Source: Enterococcus sp. DIV0212c (GTDB taxonomy: Bacteria > Bacillota > Bacilli > Lactobacillales > Enterococcaceae). From it: a stretch of 64,000 bases of DNA. Below, piece after piece: positions 43,471 to 50,329 of the stretch. A model generated the notes under the pieces. That model did no database searches and had not been told where the DNA came from. It saw only the letters and a program-made list of their open reading frames with translations. Position numbers and translations under genes: made by a program. The stretch lies in NCBI RefSeq assembly GCF_017377505.1, contig NZ_JAFREN010000014.1, positions 30,264-94,263 on the forward strand, in the 5' to 3' direction. Within the stretch, counting starts at the first letter, position 1. Every line of letters begins with the position of its first letter.

Positions 43471-43794
43471 TTAATCATGACTTTCCATTTGTTGACAATA
43501 ACTACACAATCCTATAAAAGCTCCATAACTCATTTCACTCCATGGCAGTTCATTGTCACATCGATCGCATCTTCTCAAATAGTTTTGGTCTGTATCAATT
43601 CCATATTTAATGAAAGTTTCTAATTGACTTAAAGATAATGTTTCAATTCCATCATTAGAAATAATCTGTTTAGCAATACCAACCGACGCCGGGCTATCAA
43701 TCAATTGACCTGCTTGTAAAATTTCATCTACATAACCCACAAAATCATCTTCTTGCATTCTAGCTTTAATTTCCTCTTCACTCTCATTTAACAC
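43471..43794 (-). CDS. Prophage zinc-ribbon protein, unknown function
   Basis: A 107-residue acidic protein. The C-terminus carries two Cys pairs, RCDRCDNELPW and GLCSYCQ, spaced 18-20 residues apart as in a zinc ribbon. The N-terminal part is helical with a SxxQLxxFIxYGI segment. It begins with GTG at 43794, with GGAGGTG 5 bases upstream. It lies next to the Acb2-type gene on the same strand; the two may be co-expressed. Confidence 0.65.
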   Translation of the reverse strand: MLNESEEEIKARMQEDDFVGYVDEILQAGQLIDSPASVGIAKQIISNDGIETLSLSQLETFIKYGIDTDQNYLRRCDRCDNELPWSEMSYGAFIGLCSYCQQMESHD

Positions 43795-43875
43795 TATAGC
43801 ACCTCCATTTATGATAACTTTATTATAACAGAGTCACTACTAAAAGCTAAAAAAAAGTATACAGGTCATGAGGAT

Positions 43876-44103
43876 CTATTCAAAATTCTGTATGTAGTTT
43901 TTGTTTCTTGCTACACTAGTATTTGCCCACATAATAGACTCTTCTAGTTTTGTTGTCGCTAAAGATTTTTCGCGACTGCTCGGACAAAGCTCATCAATTA
44001 AATACGCAAGTTCTTTCGCCTTAGCTCTTAATTTGTCATATTTTTCTGGTTGTCCTTCTTTTGGTGAGTGGTATTTAAAGTTGTTTTCAATTTGATCATT
44101 CAT
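43876..44103 (-). CDS. acb2: Acb2/Tad1 hairpin-domain protein (anti-CBASS cyclic nucleotide sponge)
   Basis: A 75-residue protein whose C-terminal two thirds match the Acb2/Tad1 hairpin family. The order is KYHSPKEGQPEKYDKLR, then KAKELAYLIDELCPSSREKS, then LATTKLEESIMWANTSVARN, with the SREKxLAxTKLEExxMWANxxxAR signature well conserved. Acb2 proteins are small hexamers that bind the cyclic dinucleotide and trinucleotide messengers of CBASS immunity and so block effector activation. The gene is minus-strand like the phage middle/late genes and follows ArpU. Family membership is by pattern recognition; binding to a given nucleotide is inferred from the family. Confidence 0.85.
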   Translation of the reverse strand: MNDQIENNFKYHSPKEGQPEKYDKLRAKAKELAYLIDELCPSSREKSLATTKLEESIMWANTSVARNKNYIQNFE

Positions 44104-44138
44104 TTTATTTCTCCTTTTTAAGCATAATGTAAAACACC

Positions 44139-44219
44139 GCAGGCAAGAATGAAATAAACTCTATGAGGGAGAGTGTCACCATCCTTATTTTTATTTGTTG
44201 TTCGCCTGCAGGTGATTAA
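44139..44219. other. Long imperfect hairpin downstream of arpU
   Basis: GCAGGC (44139-44144) pairs with GCCTGC (44214-44219). After a symmetrical 7-base internal loop, AAATAAA (44152-44158) pairs with TTTATTT (44200-44206), with CTCT...AGAG inside. It lies in the 267-base gap between arpU and the acb2 gene, which otherwise holds no gene. It could be an RNA structure or a packaging or regulatory site. Confidence 0.4.
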
Positions 44220-44370
44220 TTTCAAAAGATAAAGAAAGGAGGTCACTGACTAATCGTGTAATTGTGTTTGCTGATCTCTTCCCTTATCTTTCGACACTAT
44301 CATAATACAATGGATAATCAGCATGTTGTCAGTATCTTTTCAGTATAAAGCATCGAAAAGAACCCGATTT

Positions 44371-44838
44371 TTAGCGGAATTTTACTAGCTCCAATGCCGA
44401 AGCAAATTGAATCATAGCTTTTGATGACTCTTGAGAAACTAGATCCTCACTGATATTACTTCTTTCTGCTGTTACATATACTGAATAACCACTGATATAC
44501 CGATCATAAAATATTTTCTTTCTTCGCTCTGTGATATCCGGTTTAAAAGGATGCTGTATTGTCGCATAACCTCTTACAAACAACTTGTGTAAATACTCAA
44601 ATTCTTCTTTCGCTTCTTCTTGTTGTATCAAAATCTGTTCAGCCTCTGGACCACTGTCAACGGTTGAAGGAGGAATCAAAGATAAACTTGCTGTAACTTT
44701 TGGTTCCCTTGGTTGTCCCACCCTACAACGTGCGGAAAGATAAGCTGAAAGGAATACTCCCATATTATGCCTTGTTCGATCCATGTCCACGTCCTTTTGA
44801 TCTGGCATTTCGTATCTATTAACATCAAAAAGCACCAT
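44371..44838 (-). CDS. arpU: ArpU-family phage transcriptional regulator
   Basis: A 155-residue member of the ArpU family, which controls late phage gene expression in enterococcal and related phages. The body carries MDRTRHNMGVFLSAYLSARCRVGQPREP and the C-terminal helix-turn-helix-like YISGYSVYVTAERSNISEDLVSQ. AGGAGG lies about 10 bases before the ATG at 44838. The genes it would drive (small terminase to lysis) are downstream on the same strand, but mostly deleted here. Confidence 0.85.
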   Translation of the reverse strand: MVLFDVNRYEMPDQKDVDMDRTRHNMGVFLSAYLSARCRVGQPREPKVTASLSLIPPSTVDSGPEAEQILIQQEEAKEEFEYLHKLFVRGYATIQHPFKPDITERRKKIFYDRYISGYSVYVTAERSNISEDLVSQESSKAMIQFASALELVKFR

Positions 44839-44845
44839 TTTCCTT

Positions 44846-44868
44846 GATTCCTCCTGTTATGATATAAT
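44846..44868. repeat. 23-bp repeat, copy 1 (RBS/promoter module)
   Basis: These 23 bases, containing the minus-strand ribosome site AGGAGG and a plus-strand TGATATAAT, are identical to 48754-48776. Each copy stands immediately before a minus-strand gene (arpU here, the 162-codon gene there). Confidence 0.6.
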
Positions 44869-44877
44869 AAGCTGTCG

Positions 44878-44904
44878 GGCTGAGAGGAATCTCGGCTTTT
44901 TTTT
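44878..44904 (+). terminator. Terminator-like hairpin between arpU and the gene at 44978
   Basis: GCTGAGA-GGAA-TCTCGGC is followed by eight T on the plus strand. The only plus-strand start upstream is the TATAAT in the 23-bp repeat, which would give a very short transcript. Confidence 0.55.
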
Positions 44905-44977
44905 GTTCTTTTAATCAAAATCTATCCATGATTCACATCTATGGTACAATTAGTTAAAAACATATAAGGAGATTACC

Positions 44978-45544
44978 GTGGAAAGTATAATTGATATAGA
45001 TCTTATTTCTCAAATGAATTCAAATTTAAAAGATTTGACTACTAAAGAGCGAGATAGTGCAATGTGGGCCGTTTTAGCATATTTAACAGACAAAGAAATG
45101 AAAGGACTAGCACAGCCTATGTTTGACTTGGTCAATCAAAATGGTGACTTACAAGCCTGGTTGTTAAAATCAAATTTATCAGCATCAGAGCTAGTTGCTA
45201 AGTCATCTTTGTCGACAACGGAGAAAGAATTAATTTTATTTTATATTGATGACTTATCATTATTGACAGGTAGAGGCGCTGGTCCACAATCAGTACCTAA
45301 AAAAAGAAGAAAACCATCAAAAAAAGAAATAGATACTTATAGCAATTCTATTAAATTATGGACGGCTATTATTGCTGCACTTTCGACACTAACCATCGCA
45401 TACAACGGATATGAAACTAATCAAATCAATCGAGAAAATATGAAGTTGCAGTATGAACTGAAACAACGAGAACTTGATCAAAAAGATATAGAACTACGAC
45501 AACGCATTAGAGAATTGGATCTTCAAGAGAATCAGAATGAGTAA
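44978..45544 (+). CDS. Prophage accessory membrane protein with coiled-coil tail, unknown function
   Basis: A 188-residue protein, opposite to the phage genes. A helical N-terminal domain (1-110) and a Lys/Arg-rich linker (PKKRRKPSKKE) lead to one membrane segment (KLWTAIIAALSTLTIAY, about 127-143). The chain then ends in a heptad-rich charged helix (QYELKQRELDQKDIELRQR). It starts with GTG at 44978 behind AAGGAG. The layout, a soluble domain plus an anchored coiled coil, fits a membrane-tethered effector or exclusion protein, but nothing identifies it. Confidence 0.65.
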   Translation: MESIIDIDLISQMNSNLKDLTTKERDSAMWAVLAYLTDKEMKGLAQPMFDLVNQNGDLQAWLLKSNLSASELVAKSSLSTTEKELILFYIDDLSLLTGRGAGPQSVPKKRRKPSKKEIDTYSNSIKLWTAIIAALSTLTIAYNGYETNQINRENMKLQYELKQRELDQKDIELRQRIRELDLQENQNE

Positions 45545-45586
45545 TTGATAGAGCGGTAAGTCGATTCTTGTTGCTTTTTTGTAAAG

Positions 45587-45616
45587 TTGATTTTCGTTCT
45601 CCGAATTTAGTATAAT
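45587..45616 (+). promoter_or_regulatory. Predicted sigma-A promoter of the gene at 45645
   Basis: TTGATT (45587-45592) and TATAAT (45611-45616) with an 18-base spacer, 28 bases before the ATG. Confidence 0.55.
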
Positions 45617-45644
45617 CAATATAAACTAATACGGAGGTTTATAT

Positions 45645-46007
45645 ATGCAAAATTTTGTATCAGATATGAGGTCAAGAGTTGAACAAAGCGAGAATAATAA
45701 ATTTGTTGCTCACAAAAGTGATGCCATATTTGAAATTTATTCTAATAGTAAAATTGAAAGCGGCCTAGCAACTCTAAAAGCTGAAGGATATCACACTATT
45801 TCGAAAAAAAATGGTAAAACGATAATAACTTTTTTTGATAGCCTCCTGACCAATCAACCAAACGCCTGCTTAACATCCGTGCTATACTCTCGCTTGCTTG
45901 CTCTGCTGTCATACCTGTATATATTAGATTGCTCATTACTGCTGGCCATCTCCAATCAGGTATCATCCTCTACCTCCTCCAGCTTTCTGCCGCACATCGG
46001 ACAGTAG
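45645..46007 (+). CDS. Small prophage protein with doubtful 3' half
   Basis: The first 65 or so codons (MQNFVSDMRSRVEQSEN ... ISKKNGKTIITFF) look like a real small protein, with a promoter, the ribosome site CGGAGG and charged soluble composition. The rest of the 120-codon frame runs antisense through a minus-strand gene (45796-45966) and has an unnatural Ser/Leu-rich composition. The frame passes a T7 run at about 45831-45837, where one more T would give an immediate TGA. The natural end is probably there. Confidence 0.45.
   Translation: MQNFVSDMRSRVEQSENNKFVAHKSDAIFEIYSNSKIESGLATLKAEGYHTISKKNGKTIITFFDSLLTNQPNACLTSVLYSRLLALLSYLYILDCSLLLAISNQVSSSTSSSFLPHIGQ
45796..45966 (-). CDS. Small phage protein (56 aa)
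   Basis: A minus-strand ORF reading MIPDWRWPAVMSNLIYTGMT and then AEQASESIARMLSRRL. Its ATG at 45966 lies inside the end of the preceding gene (11-base overlap) with GGAGGAGGT upstream, the usual packing of phage early genes. The last 15 residues are Phe/Lys-rich and may be altered by the rearrangement with the plus-strand gene at 45645. The function is unknown. Confidence 0.5.
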   Translation of the reverse strand: MIPDWRWPAVMSNLIYTGMTAEQASESIARMLSRRLVDWSGGYQKKLLSFYHFFSK

Positions 46008-46171
46008 TTAATCTTTCTGCATTTATACTCAAAGTCAGAGTCTAAAAATAATAAGTCCCCCGAAATGCTCGCAGCGCAAAACTTTACCCCTGTATCAGGA
46101 AATGATCTTGCTACAGCACATTCTATAATCGGAGGATTGTCAGCTTTGTCAACTCTGCAATACTCACACAT
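45956..46171 (-). CDS. Small phage zinc-ribbon protein (71 aa)
   Basis: Two Cys pairs, MCEYCRV at the N-terminus and NYCPMCGRKL at the C-terminus, with two further Cys between them, suggest a compact zinc-binding protein of the kind common in phage early regions. The acidic end EEVEDDT overlaps the next gene. Its ATG overlaps the stop of the preceding gene as TGATG. Confidence 0.65.
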   Translation of the reverse strand: MCEYCRVDKADNPPIIECAVARSFPDTGVKFCAASISGDLLFLDSDFEYKCRKINYCPMCGRKLEEVEDDT

Positions 46172-46341
46172 CAGCCATCACCATCCAATCTAACAGCAAC
46201 CGTCCTCTTGCCTTTATCACGCTTTACATTGCTAGGAGTTGTCCAAAACTCAATCGTTGATTGTTTAACGTTTAGCACCTCAGCACATTCTTGTTTTGTT
46301 CCTGTGGTGATTAGGTCATCACCTTTGTATATTGCGTACAC
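46171..46341 (-). CDS. Small phage protein (56 aa, GTG start)
   Basis: An ORF starting at GTG 46341 and reading YAIYKGDDLITTGTKQECAE, then VLNVKQSTIEFWTTPSNVKR. The pattern (Y-I-Y-K-G-D ... T-x-x-E-C-A-x-x-L-x-V) is typical of a helix-turn-helix-like small protein found in many Gram-positive phages. AGGTGA lies 6 bases upstream and its TGA overlaps the next ATG. It is too short for most ORF callers. Confidence 0.6.
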   Translation of the reverse strand: MYAIYKGDDLITTGTKQECAEVLNVKQSTIEFWTTPSNVKRDKGKRTVAVRLDGDG

Positions 46342-46443
46342 TAGCGGTCACCTGCTTTCATGTATATTATTAATATTTGAATGTATACTATTAACTACTA
46401 ATTTGTTAAAATATTGTTAAATATAATAAAGGAGTCCTTACTA

Positions 46444-47319
46444 ATGAACCCATTTGAATTAATACCTCCAGATATCCAACCATTGATTATTTCAGCAGCA
46501 ACAGCATTAGGTACAACTTATTTATCTAAAGGAGAGAACGGACCAATTCAAACATTAAGCGATTTGTGGTACCTTTCTGGCATTGGTAATCTCCATGAAA
46601 AAGTTTTGGATGAACGTCAAAAACGTGCCTTGCTTAGGGAAAATCAAAAATCTGTTGAAACTGCGAAATCTGTTGCAAAGGAAGTCGCGAAGATTCTCGA
46701 AGAAAATCTACATGAGCCTAGAGAAAATATCGCTAGACCCGCTATCTCAGCTCTAAACAATTATGGTAGTGAAAAACATACTAGAGAAATGTTTGCTAAA
46801 TTAATTGCAGCTTCGATGGATTCAACAAAAGATTCTATAGCTCATCAATCTTTTGTCGAGATAGTAAAAAACATGGCTCCTATTGATGCTAAATTATTAA
46901 AAATTTTTTCTCCCTTTCCCAATTTTCCTGTAGCTGAGGTCCGTTTAGAAGTTGACGAAGGATTTCAAACTGTTTTTACAAATCTATTCGCTCACAGTGA
47001 AGTGTCAGAGGATCCGTCATTGGTAGCTACTTCATTAACTAATTTAGAGAGACTAGGAATTATTTCTATTGATTATCAAAGCCACCTTACAAACGATTCA
47101 TCATATAAAACAATTGAGTCTTGCTCTATTTATAAAGATTTAGTTCTAGAATACGAACGGCACAAAGAATTTGTAGCATCTCCAAATTTCTACAATACCC
47201 CAATAGATATTCAGGAACACATAGCTCGTCTTGCGAAGAAAAAAGTTGTTTTAAAAAAAGGGTTGATGGAATTAACTCCTCTAGGAAAACAATTTGCTTC
47301 TATTTGCCTTTCCGATTAA
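46444..47319 (+). CDS. Abi-alpha (DUF4393) family protein, putative phage-exclusion factor
   Basis: A 291-residue protein on the strand opposite to the phage genes. The central part carries the DUF4393 pattern: RPAISALNNYGSEKHTREMF, then AKLIAASMDSTKDSIAHQSF, then VEIVKNMAPIDAKLL. The N-terminus (PPDIQPLIISAATALGTTYLSKG) may associate with the membrane, and the C-terminal part resembles a winged helix (LTNLERLGIISI, LTPLGKQFAS). DUF4393 is called Abi-alpha because members cause abortive infection. The start at 46444 has AAAGGAG; ten earlier open codons are not supported. A short terminator follows. As prophage cargo it probably protects the lysogen; which phage it targets is unknown. Confidence 0.82.
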   Translation: MNPFELIPPDIQPLIISAATALGTTYLSKGENGPIQTLSDLWYLSGIGNLHEKVLDERQKRALLRENQKSVETAKSVAKEVAKILEENLHEPRENIARPAISALNNYGSEKHTREMFAKLIAASMDSTKDSIAHQSFVEIVKNMAPIDAKLLKIFSPFPNFPVAEVRLEVDEGFQTVFTNLFAHSEVSEDPSLVATSLTNLERLGIISIDYQSHLTNDSSYKTIESCSIYKDLVLEYERHKEFVASPNFYNTPIDIQEHIARLAKKKVVLKKGLMELTPLGKQFASICLSD

Positions 47320-47393
47320 TATGAATATTCACTAATAATGAAACTAAAAAACTAACTACTATTACTTCCCGCATAAAACCTACACACCTTTCT

Positions 47394-47418
47394 AAAGAGC
47401 TGTAAAGCTCTTTTTTTA
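47394..47418 (+). terminator. Terminator of the Abi-alpha gene
   Basis: AAAGAGCT-GTAA-AGCTCTTT followed by TTTT, 75 bases after the stop. Confidence 0.7.
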
Positions 47419-47469
47419 ATCAATAAAAAGCTTTTTAGTGTCGGCCGACAAACCTCCACTCCTTTCTCA

Positions 47470-47634
47470 TTACATAATATTAATAATTAAATCTTCGAGT
47501 TCTTTAGTGAACTGTTCTTCTATTTCGTCAGTTGCATATTTTTCGATAAAATCAGCAATAAGCTTTGTGTTCTCGTCCTGACAATCAGCATTGCCCTTAA
47601 TCGCGGAAATGAAATTTGCGATTTCGTTTGCCAC
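47470..47634 (-). CDS. Small phage protein (54 aa, GTG start)
   Basis: A short acidic helical protein (ANEIANFISAIKGNAD ... LIADFIEKYATDEIEEQF) that begins 2 bases after the stop of the previous gene, with AAAGGA about 10 bases upstream. No family is recognised. It is supported by tight packing and natural composition. Confidence 0.5.
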   Translation of the reverse strand: MANEIANFISAIKGNADCQDENTKLIADFIEKYATDEIEEQFTKELEDLIINIM

Positions 47635-47636
47635 CC

Positions 47637-47969
47637 CTACTCATTCCTTTCTTCGTAACGCTCAAGCAAAAATCCATCTAACGGGCTGTGATATGTTGTA
47701 TAGCCCTTAGGTTCTGTGATAAACAGCCAAATGTTGACTAAATCAAGAATGTCTTTGTCGTCCACATCCTCACTGCATGAATTGATGAATTTCTTTTTAT
47801 CAATTCCCAGCACTCCTCAGAACTCTTCAAGAACTGCACGGTTGAATCCATCATTTTCGATGTTGATATATAAAACTCCTTCTGATTCATAATCCGAATC
47901 GATGAGCTCAATTTCATTCAAAACATCTAATGCTTTTTTCAAACGTTTCTTTTGTTGTCGTTTATTCAT
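47637..47969 (-). pseudogene. Small phage gene interrupted by an in-frame TGA
   Basis: From ATG 47969 the frame reads MNKRQQKKRLKKALDVLNEI ... AVLEEF, then TGA (47817-47819, codon 51). It then continues in the same frame with GVLGIDKKKFINSCSEDVDD ... FLLERYEERNE to a TAG at 47637. A TGG-to-TGA change would explain it. A GTG just after the TGA could allow restart. The composition is coherent on both sides, so this reads as one 110-residue gene with a nonsense mutation. Confidence 0.6.
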
Positions 47970-48016
47970 TGTCTGCTACCTCCTGCAGTTCTTGCAGATT
48001 ATCTTTATCATATTTT

Positions 48017-48265
48017 TTATTGCCAATAGTAAACCACCAGCCATTTTGGATTAGCAAGATCATCTTCTTTCAGATTCTCTTTATCATCAGCGTATGACGC
48101 TCTAGTTGCTCTGATGTCGACATAACTATCCACATCTAAACAAGGCTGATAAATCAATCCATTATCCTTATTCGCTTGCTTTTTCGCACCTGATCGAGTA
48201 TCAGCAAATACTAATGAAAAACCTTTATCTCCATTTGTGCTATCTTCTAAAACCCATGCTTTCAT
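48017..48265 (-). CDS. Small phage protein (82 aa)
   Basis: A charged soluble protein (MKAWVLEDSTNGDKGFSLVF, ADTRSGAKKQANKDNGL). The SGAKxxAxxxxG segment and the aromatic end (WLVVYYWQ) recall small phage proteins of unknown function that sit in replication/early regions. The start at 48265 has GGAGGT upstream and overlaps the end of the preceding gene by 4 bases; an upstream extension to 48316 is not supported. Confidence 0.65.
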   Translation of the reverse strand: MKAWVLEDSTNGDKGFSLVFADTRSGAKKQANKDNGLIYQPCLDVDSYVDIRATRASYADDKENLKEDDLANPKWLVVYYWQ

Positions 48266-48750
48266 GGTTTTTCTACCTCCTGCAGTTCTTCGGCTGTTGT
48301 TTGTAATGCCAACCATACTCCTATATTCATTTTCCCGTCAGATAGCATTTGTTTATGTTGCTCTGGTGTAAGCCCACTTTTTTCAATCGCTTCAGCAAGC
48401 TTAAATTCTTTTATCTGTTCGGCGGTAGCTGGTTTGTCGTCTATCATTTGATCAATGCCCCAATTAAACGTAATAAGCTCACCTTTTTCAGCAGCATACG
48501 CCTTGATTGCAATTGATCTTCCGTCAGACACATTATATTTCTCAATCCTATAAATTCTTTGCGTATCCTCATATTCCGCAAAATAATACTCCCCGACCGT
48601 AAACACTGATTGGTGGTCTGTCATCGACTCCCTAATGTATCTCTTAGCATTATTTAAATAAACCTCATTCACATCTGGACTTTTATTACCAAGCAGCACT
48701 CTATCGATCTCGCTTATTGCGAATTCTAGTAGCCTTGTTTTCTCTGTCAT
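48262..48750 (-). CDS. Phage protein, unknown function (162 aa)
   Basis: A soluble acidic protein. The N-terminus is helical (RLLEFAISEIDRVLLGNKS). The middle has beta-rich stretches (FTVGEYYFAEYEDTQRIYRIE, ELITFNWGIDQM). The end carries a short EQHKQMLSDG segment. AGGAGG precedes the ATG inside the second copy of a 23-bp repeat. It is the first gene of a minus-strand run and diverges from the DUF6440-like gene at 48807. Confidence 0.65.
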   Translation of the reverse strand: MTEKTRLLEFAISEIDRVLLGNKSPDVNEVYLNNAKRYIRESMTDHQSVFTVGEYYFAEYEDTQRIYRIEKYNVSDGRSIAIKAYAAEKGELITFNWGIDQMIDDKPATAEQIKEFKLAEAIEKSGLTPEQHKQMLSDGKMNIGVWLALQTTAEELQEVEKP

Positions 48751-48753
48751 TGT

Positions 48754-48776
48754 GATTCCTCCTGTTATGATATAAT
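48754..48776. repeat. 23-bp repeat, copy 2 (RBS/promoter module)
   Basis: Identical to 44846-44868. Here the plus-strand TGATATAAT could start the transcript of the gene at 48807, while AGGAGG serves the minus-strand gene. Confidence 0.6.
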
Positions 48777-48806
48777 CTAATTAAAAACTTATAAAGGATG
48801 ATTAAA

Positions 48807-49088
48807 ATGTTTGGCAAAAAAGAAAAAAAGAAAGAACGTACACCTGATAGATTTTTTTTAGTTGATTCCCAACACCTTAAGGCGTTTGGTCAAGTCCATA
48901 CTTATGTGGACAGATACACGCTAGTTCAATATACTTCAACTCATATCTATTATGGTGATAGTGCAACGGTATCTAGTTTTAGTCCGTTATTGGATTCTGA
49001 CGGTAAACCCTTGCTTTATCAAGAGCCCGAGGAACTGAAAACAGATCTGGATGCCGACACAGAGACAGACGAATTGCAAGAAGACTAG
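48807..49088 (+). CDS. DUF6440-like small protein
   Basis: A 93-residue protein on the accessory strand. After a basic start (MFGKKEKKKER) it reads RFFLVDSQ, then YVDRYTLVQYTS, then SFSPLLDSDGKPLLYQEPEE. The pattern of a short beta domain ending in LLDxDGKP is that of DUF6440 proteins, which have no known function. The acidic tail (DLDADTETDELQED) is low-complexity. ATG 48807 is 8 bases after AAAGG; the ATG at 48798 is too close to it. Confidence 0.65.
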   Translation: MFGKKEKKKERTPDRFFLVDSQHLKAFGQVHTYVDRYTLVQYTSTHIYYGDSATVSSFSPLLDSDGKPLLYQEPEELKTDLDADTETDELQED

Positions 49089-49165
49089 TAACGTCTGTTT
49101 TCATTTCATTCCTCCTATATAAAAAATCATTTGTAATCATACTCCACATTTGATACACTATTTAT

Positions 49166-49238
49166 TGAGCGATCACCGCTCGCACTCTTGAGTGCTAAAG
49201 CGTGGTTGCCTAGAGTTTATTCTCTAGGCTTTTTTGTC
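49166..49238. terminator. Tandem short hairpins and a bidirectional terminator
   Basis: GAGCG-ATCAC-CGCTC is followed by GCACTC-TT-GAGTGC. Then comes CCTAGAG-TTTATT-CTCTAGG with a run of six T (49210-49236), which closes the plus-strand gene at 48807 and overlaps the stop of the gene at 49224. Confidence 0.55.
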
Positions 49239-50009
49239 GTCTTCTACTGGCTCAATTCCCATCACTACATAATCATCAGGCAAAAGAAAATCAGGAATAT
49301 AAGTGACTTTAACTTTAAGCTCGTTACCTGTATACAAACCACTTCTGTATTCTTGCAAATTTAAAATGTCACCTTTTTTATAGCCACGATCGTTTTTACG
49401 GATTTCAAAAGTTTTAATGCCAGAAACAACATCAGCAAAAAAATTAGGTTTTATTTTAATGTCGTGGACTTTAGGCTTTTTTCCCACGGTGTAGCCGTCT
49501 AGCCAAGCACGAGAAAATATTTCTGTATTTTGATTCATCCAATTAAATAATTTAGGGGACTCTTTGCCGTCGATTGCGTGCATAATAGCAACTCCTAAAC
49601 CACCAACTGGAAATTGTTCTTTTCTTTTATCCAAATAATCAGCCACAAACTCTGGCACCACAACCTTGTCCTGTTGGGTTGGTAGCGATGATTTATGCAC
49701 GATACGATAGCCGTTATCATAAAGTGTTTTATCGCCTCGTACTGGTACATTGAGATCTGCATGTTTAAATAAAATTCTCATATCATGATAAAAATCAGCT
49801 GGATTAAATGTTGGTTCATCAGTATCTGTTGTTTCTGCTATTTTCTTCCACGCTTGTAATTCTGTGATTTCTGCAGTTGATAGTGATGATTTGAGCTGTT
49901 CGAGATATCCGAGCAATGCATTCCGATTAACAAATCTATCTCCTGGATGCGCAAAATATCCATCGGCATTATCCTCAATAAATTTCTCTAGTTTTTCAAT
50001 TATTCGCAT
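49224..50009 (-). CDS. Phage protein with DUF1642-like N-terminus and ASCH/DUF3850 C-terminus
   Basis: A 261-residue early phage protein. The last 80 residues form an ASCH-type (PUA-like) domain as in DUF3850: HDIKIKPNFFADVVSGIKTF, then EIRKNDRGYKKGDILNLQEY, then DFLLPDDYVVMGIEPV. ASCH domains are proposed to bind RNA or modified nucleotides. The middle has VVPEFVADYLDKRKEQF and an RAWLDGYTV segment, as seen in DUF1642 phage proteins. No ribosome site stronger than GGAGG in the leader is needed. The role in the phage is unknown. Confidence 0.75.
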   Translation of the reverse strand: MRIIEKLEKFIEDNADGYFAHPGDRFVNRNALLGYLEQLKSSLSTAEITELQAWKKIAETTDTDEPTFNPADFYHDMRILFKHADLNVPVRGDKTLYDNGYRIVHKSSLPTQQDKVVVPEFVADYLDKRKEQFPVGGLGVAIMHAIDGKESPKLFNWMNQNTEIFSRAWLDGYTVGKKPKVHDIKIKPNFFADVVSGIKTFEIRKNDRGYKKGDILNLQEYRSGLYTGNELKVKVTYIPDFLLPDDYVVMGIEPVEDDKKA

Positions 50010-50062
50010 GTGTTGCGTCCTCCTTAGTCAGTTGTCTATTAGTCTCTAAAGAAACTACGGCA

Positions 50063-50182
50063 TTATGTTGTCAATAAAGCTTTCTCAACATCAATTAAAT
50101 CTAACTCAGGTACATAATTCACCAATACAAATGCATCATCTGGCATAATATCAAGCAATTCTTTTAATTCCCTAACCAACAT
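50063..50182 (-). CDS. Very small phage protein (39 aa)
   Basis: From ATG 50182, behind GAGGTGGAG, the frame reads MLVRELKELLDIMPDDAFVL, then VNYVPELDLIDVEKALLTT. The L-x-x-L-L-D-x-M-P-D-D-A-x-V pattern recurs in short phage-encoded proteins. It is shorter than usual ORF thresholds. Confidence 0.55.
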   Translation of the reverse strand: MLVRELKELLDIMPDDAFVLVNYVPELDLIDVEKALLTT

Positions 50183-50262
50183 CTACTCCACCTCGTTTTT
50201 CAAAATATCTCTTACTTTAAGTCGATCAATTGTGGTAACATAAAAATAAAGGGGTTGTTTAC

Positions 50263-50292
50263 ATGTTTTACATCGAATGGATCACGGCATAA
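50263..50292 (+). CDS. Nine-codon ORF MFYIEWITA (first of a tandem pair)
   Basis: AAAGGGG lies 8 bases before ATG 50263, and the ORF ends in TAA at 50290-50292. It is followed 38 bases later by a second nine-codon ORF with the same MFYxxWIxx pattern. The two share amino acids beyond nucleotide identity (different codons at several positions), which points to selection on the peptide or its codons. A leader-peptide role in attenuation is inferred from the terminator that follows. Confidence 0.45.
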   Translation: MFYIEWITA

Positions 50293-50329
50293 TTAGAAAC
50301 ATAGACTAACTAACGGAAAGGGTGATTCC

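Noticed and set aside
44161..44230. Type I toxin-like small ORF MRESVTILIFICCSPAGD
   Set aside because: It has a hydrophobic core but no ribosome site, and it lies in the loop and 3' arm of a hairpin; there is not enough to support a gene.
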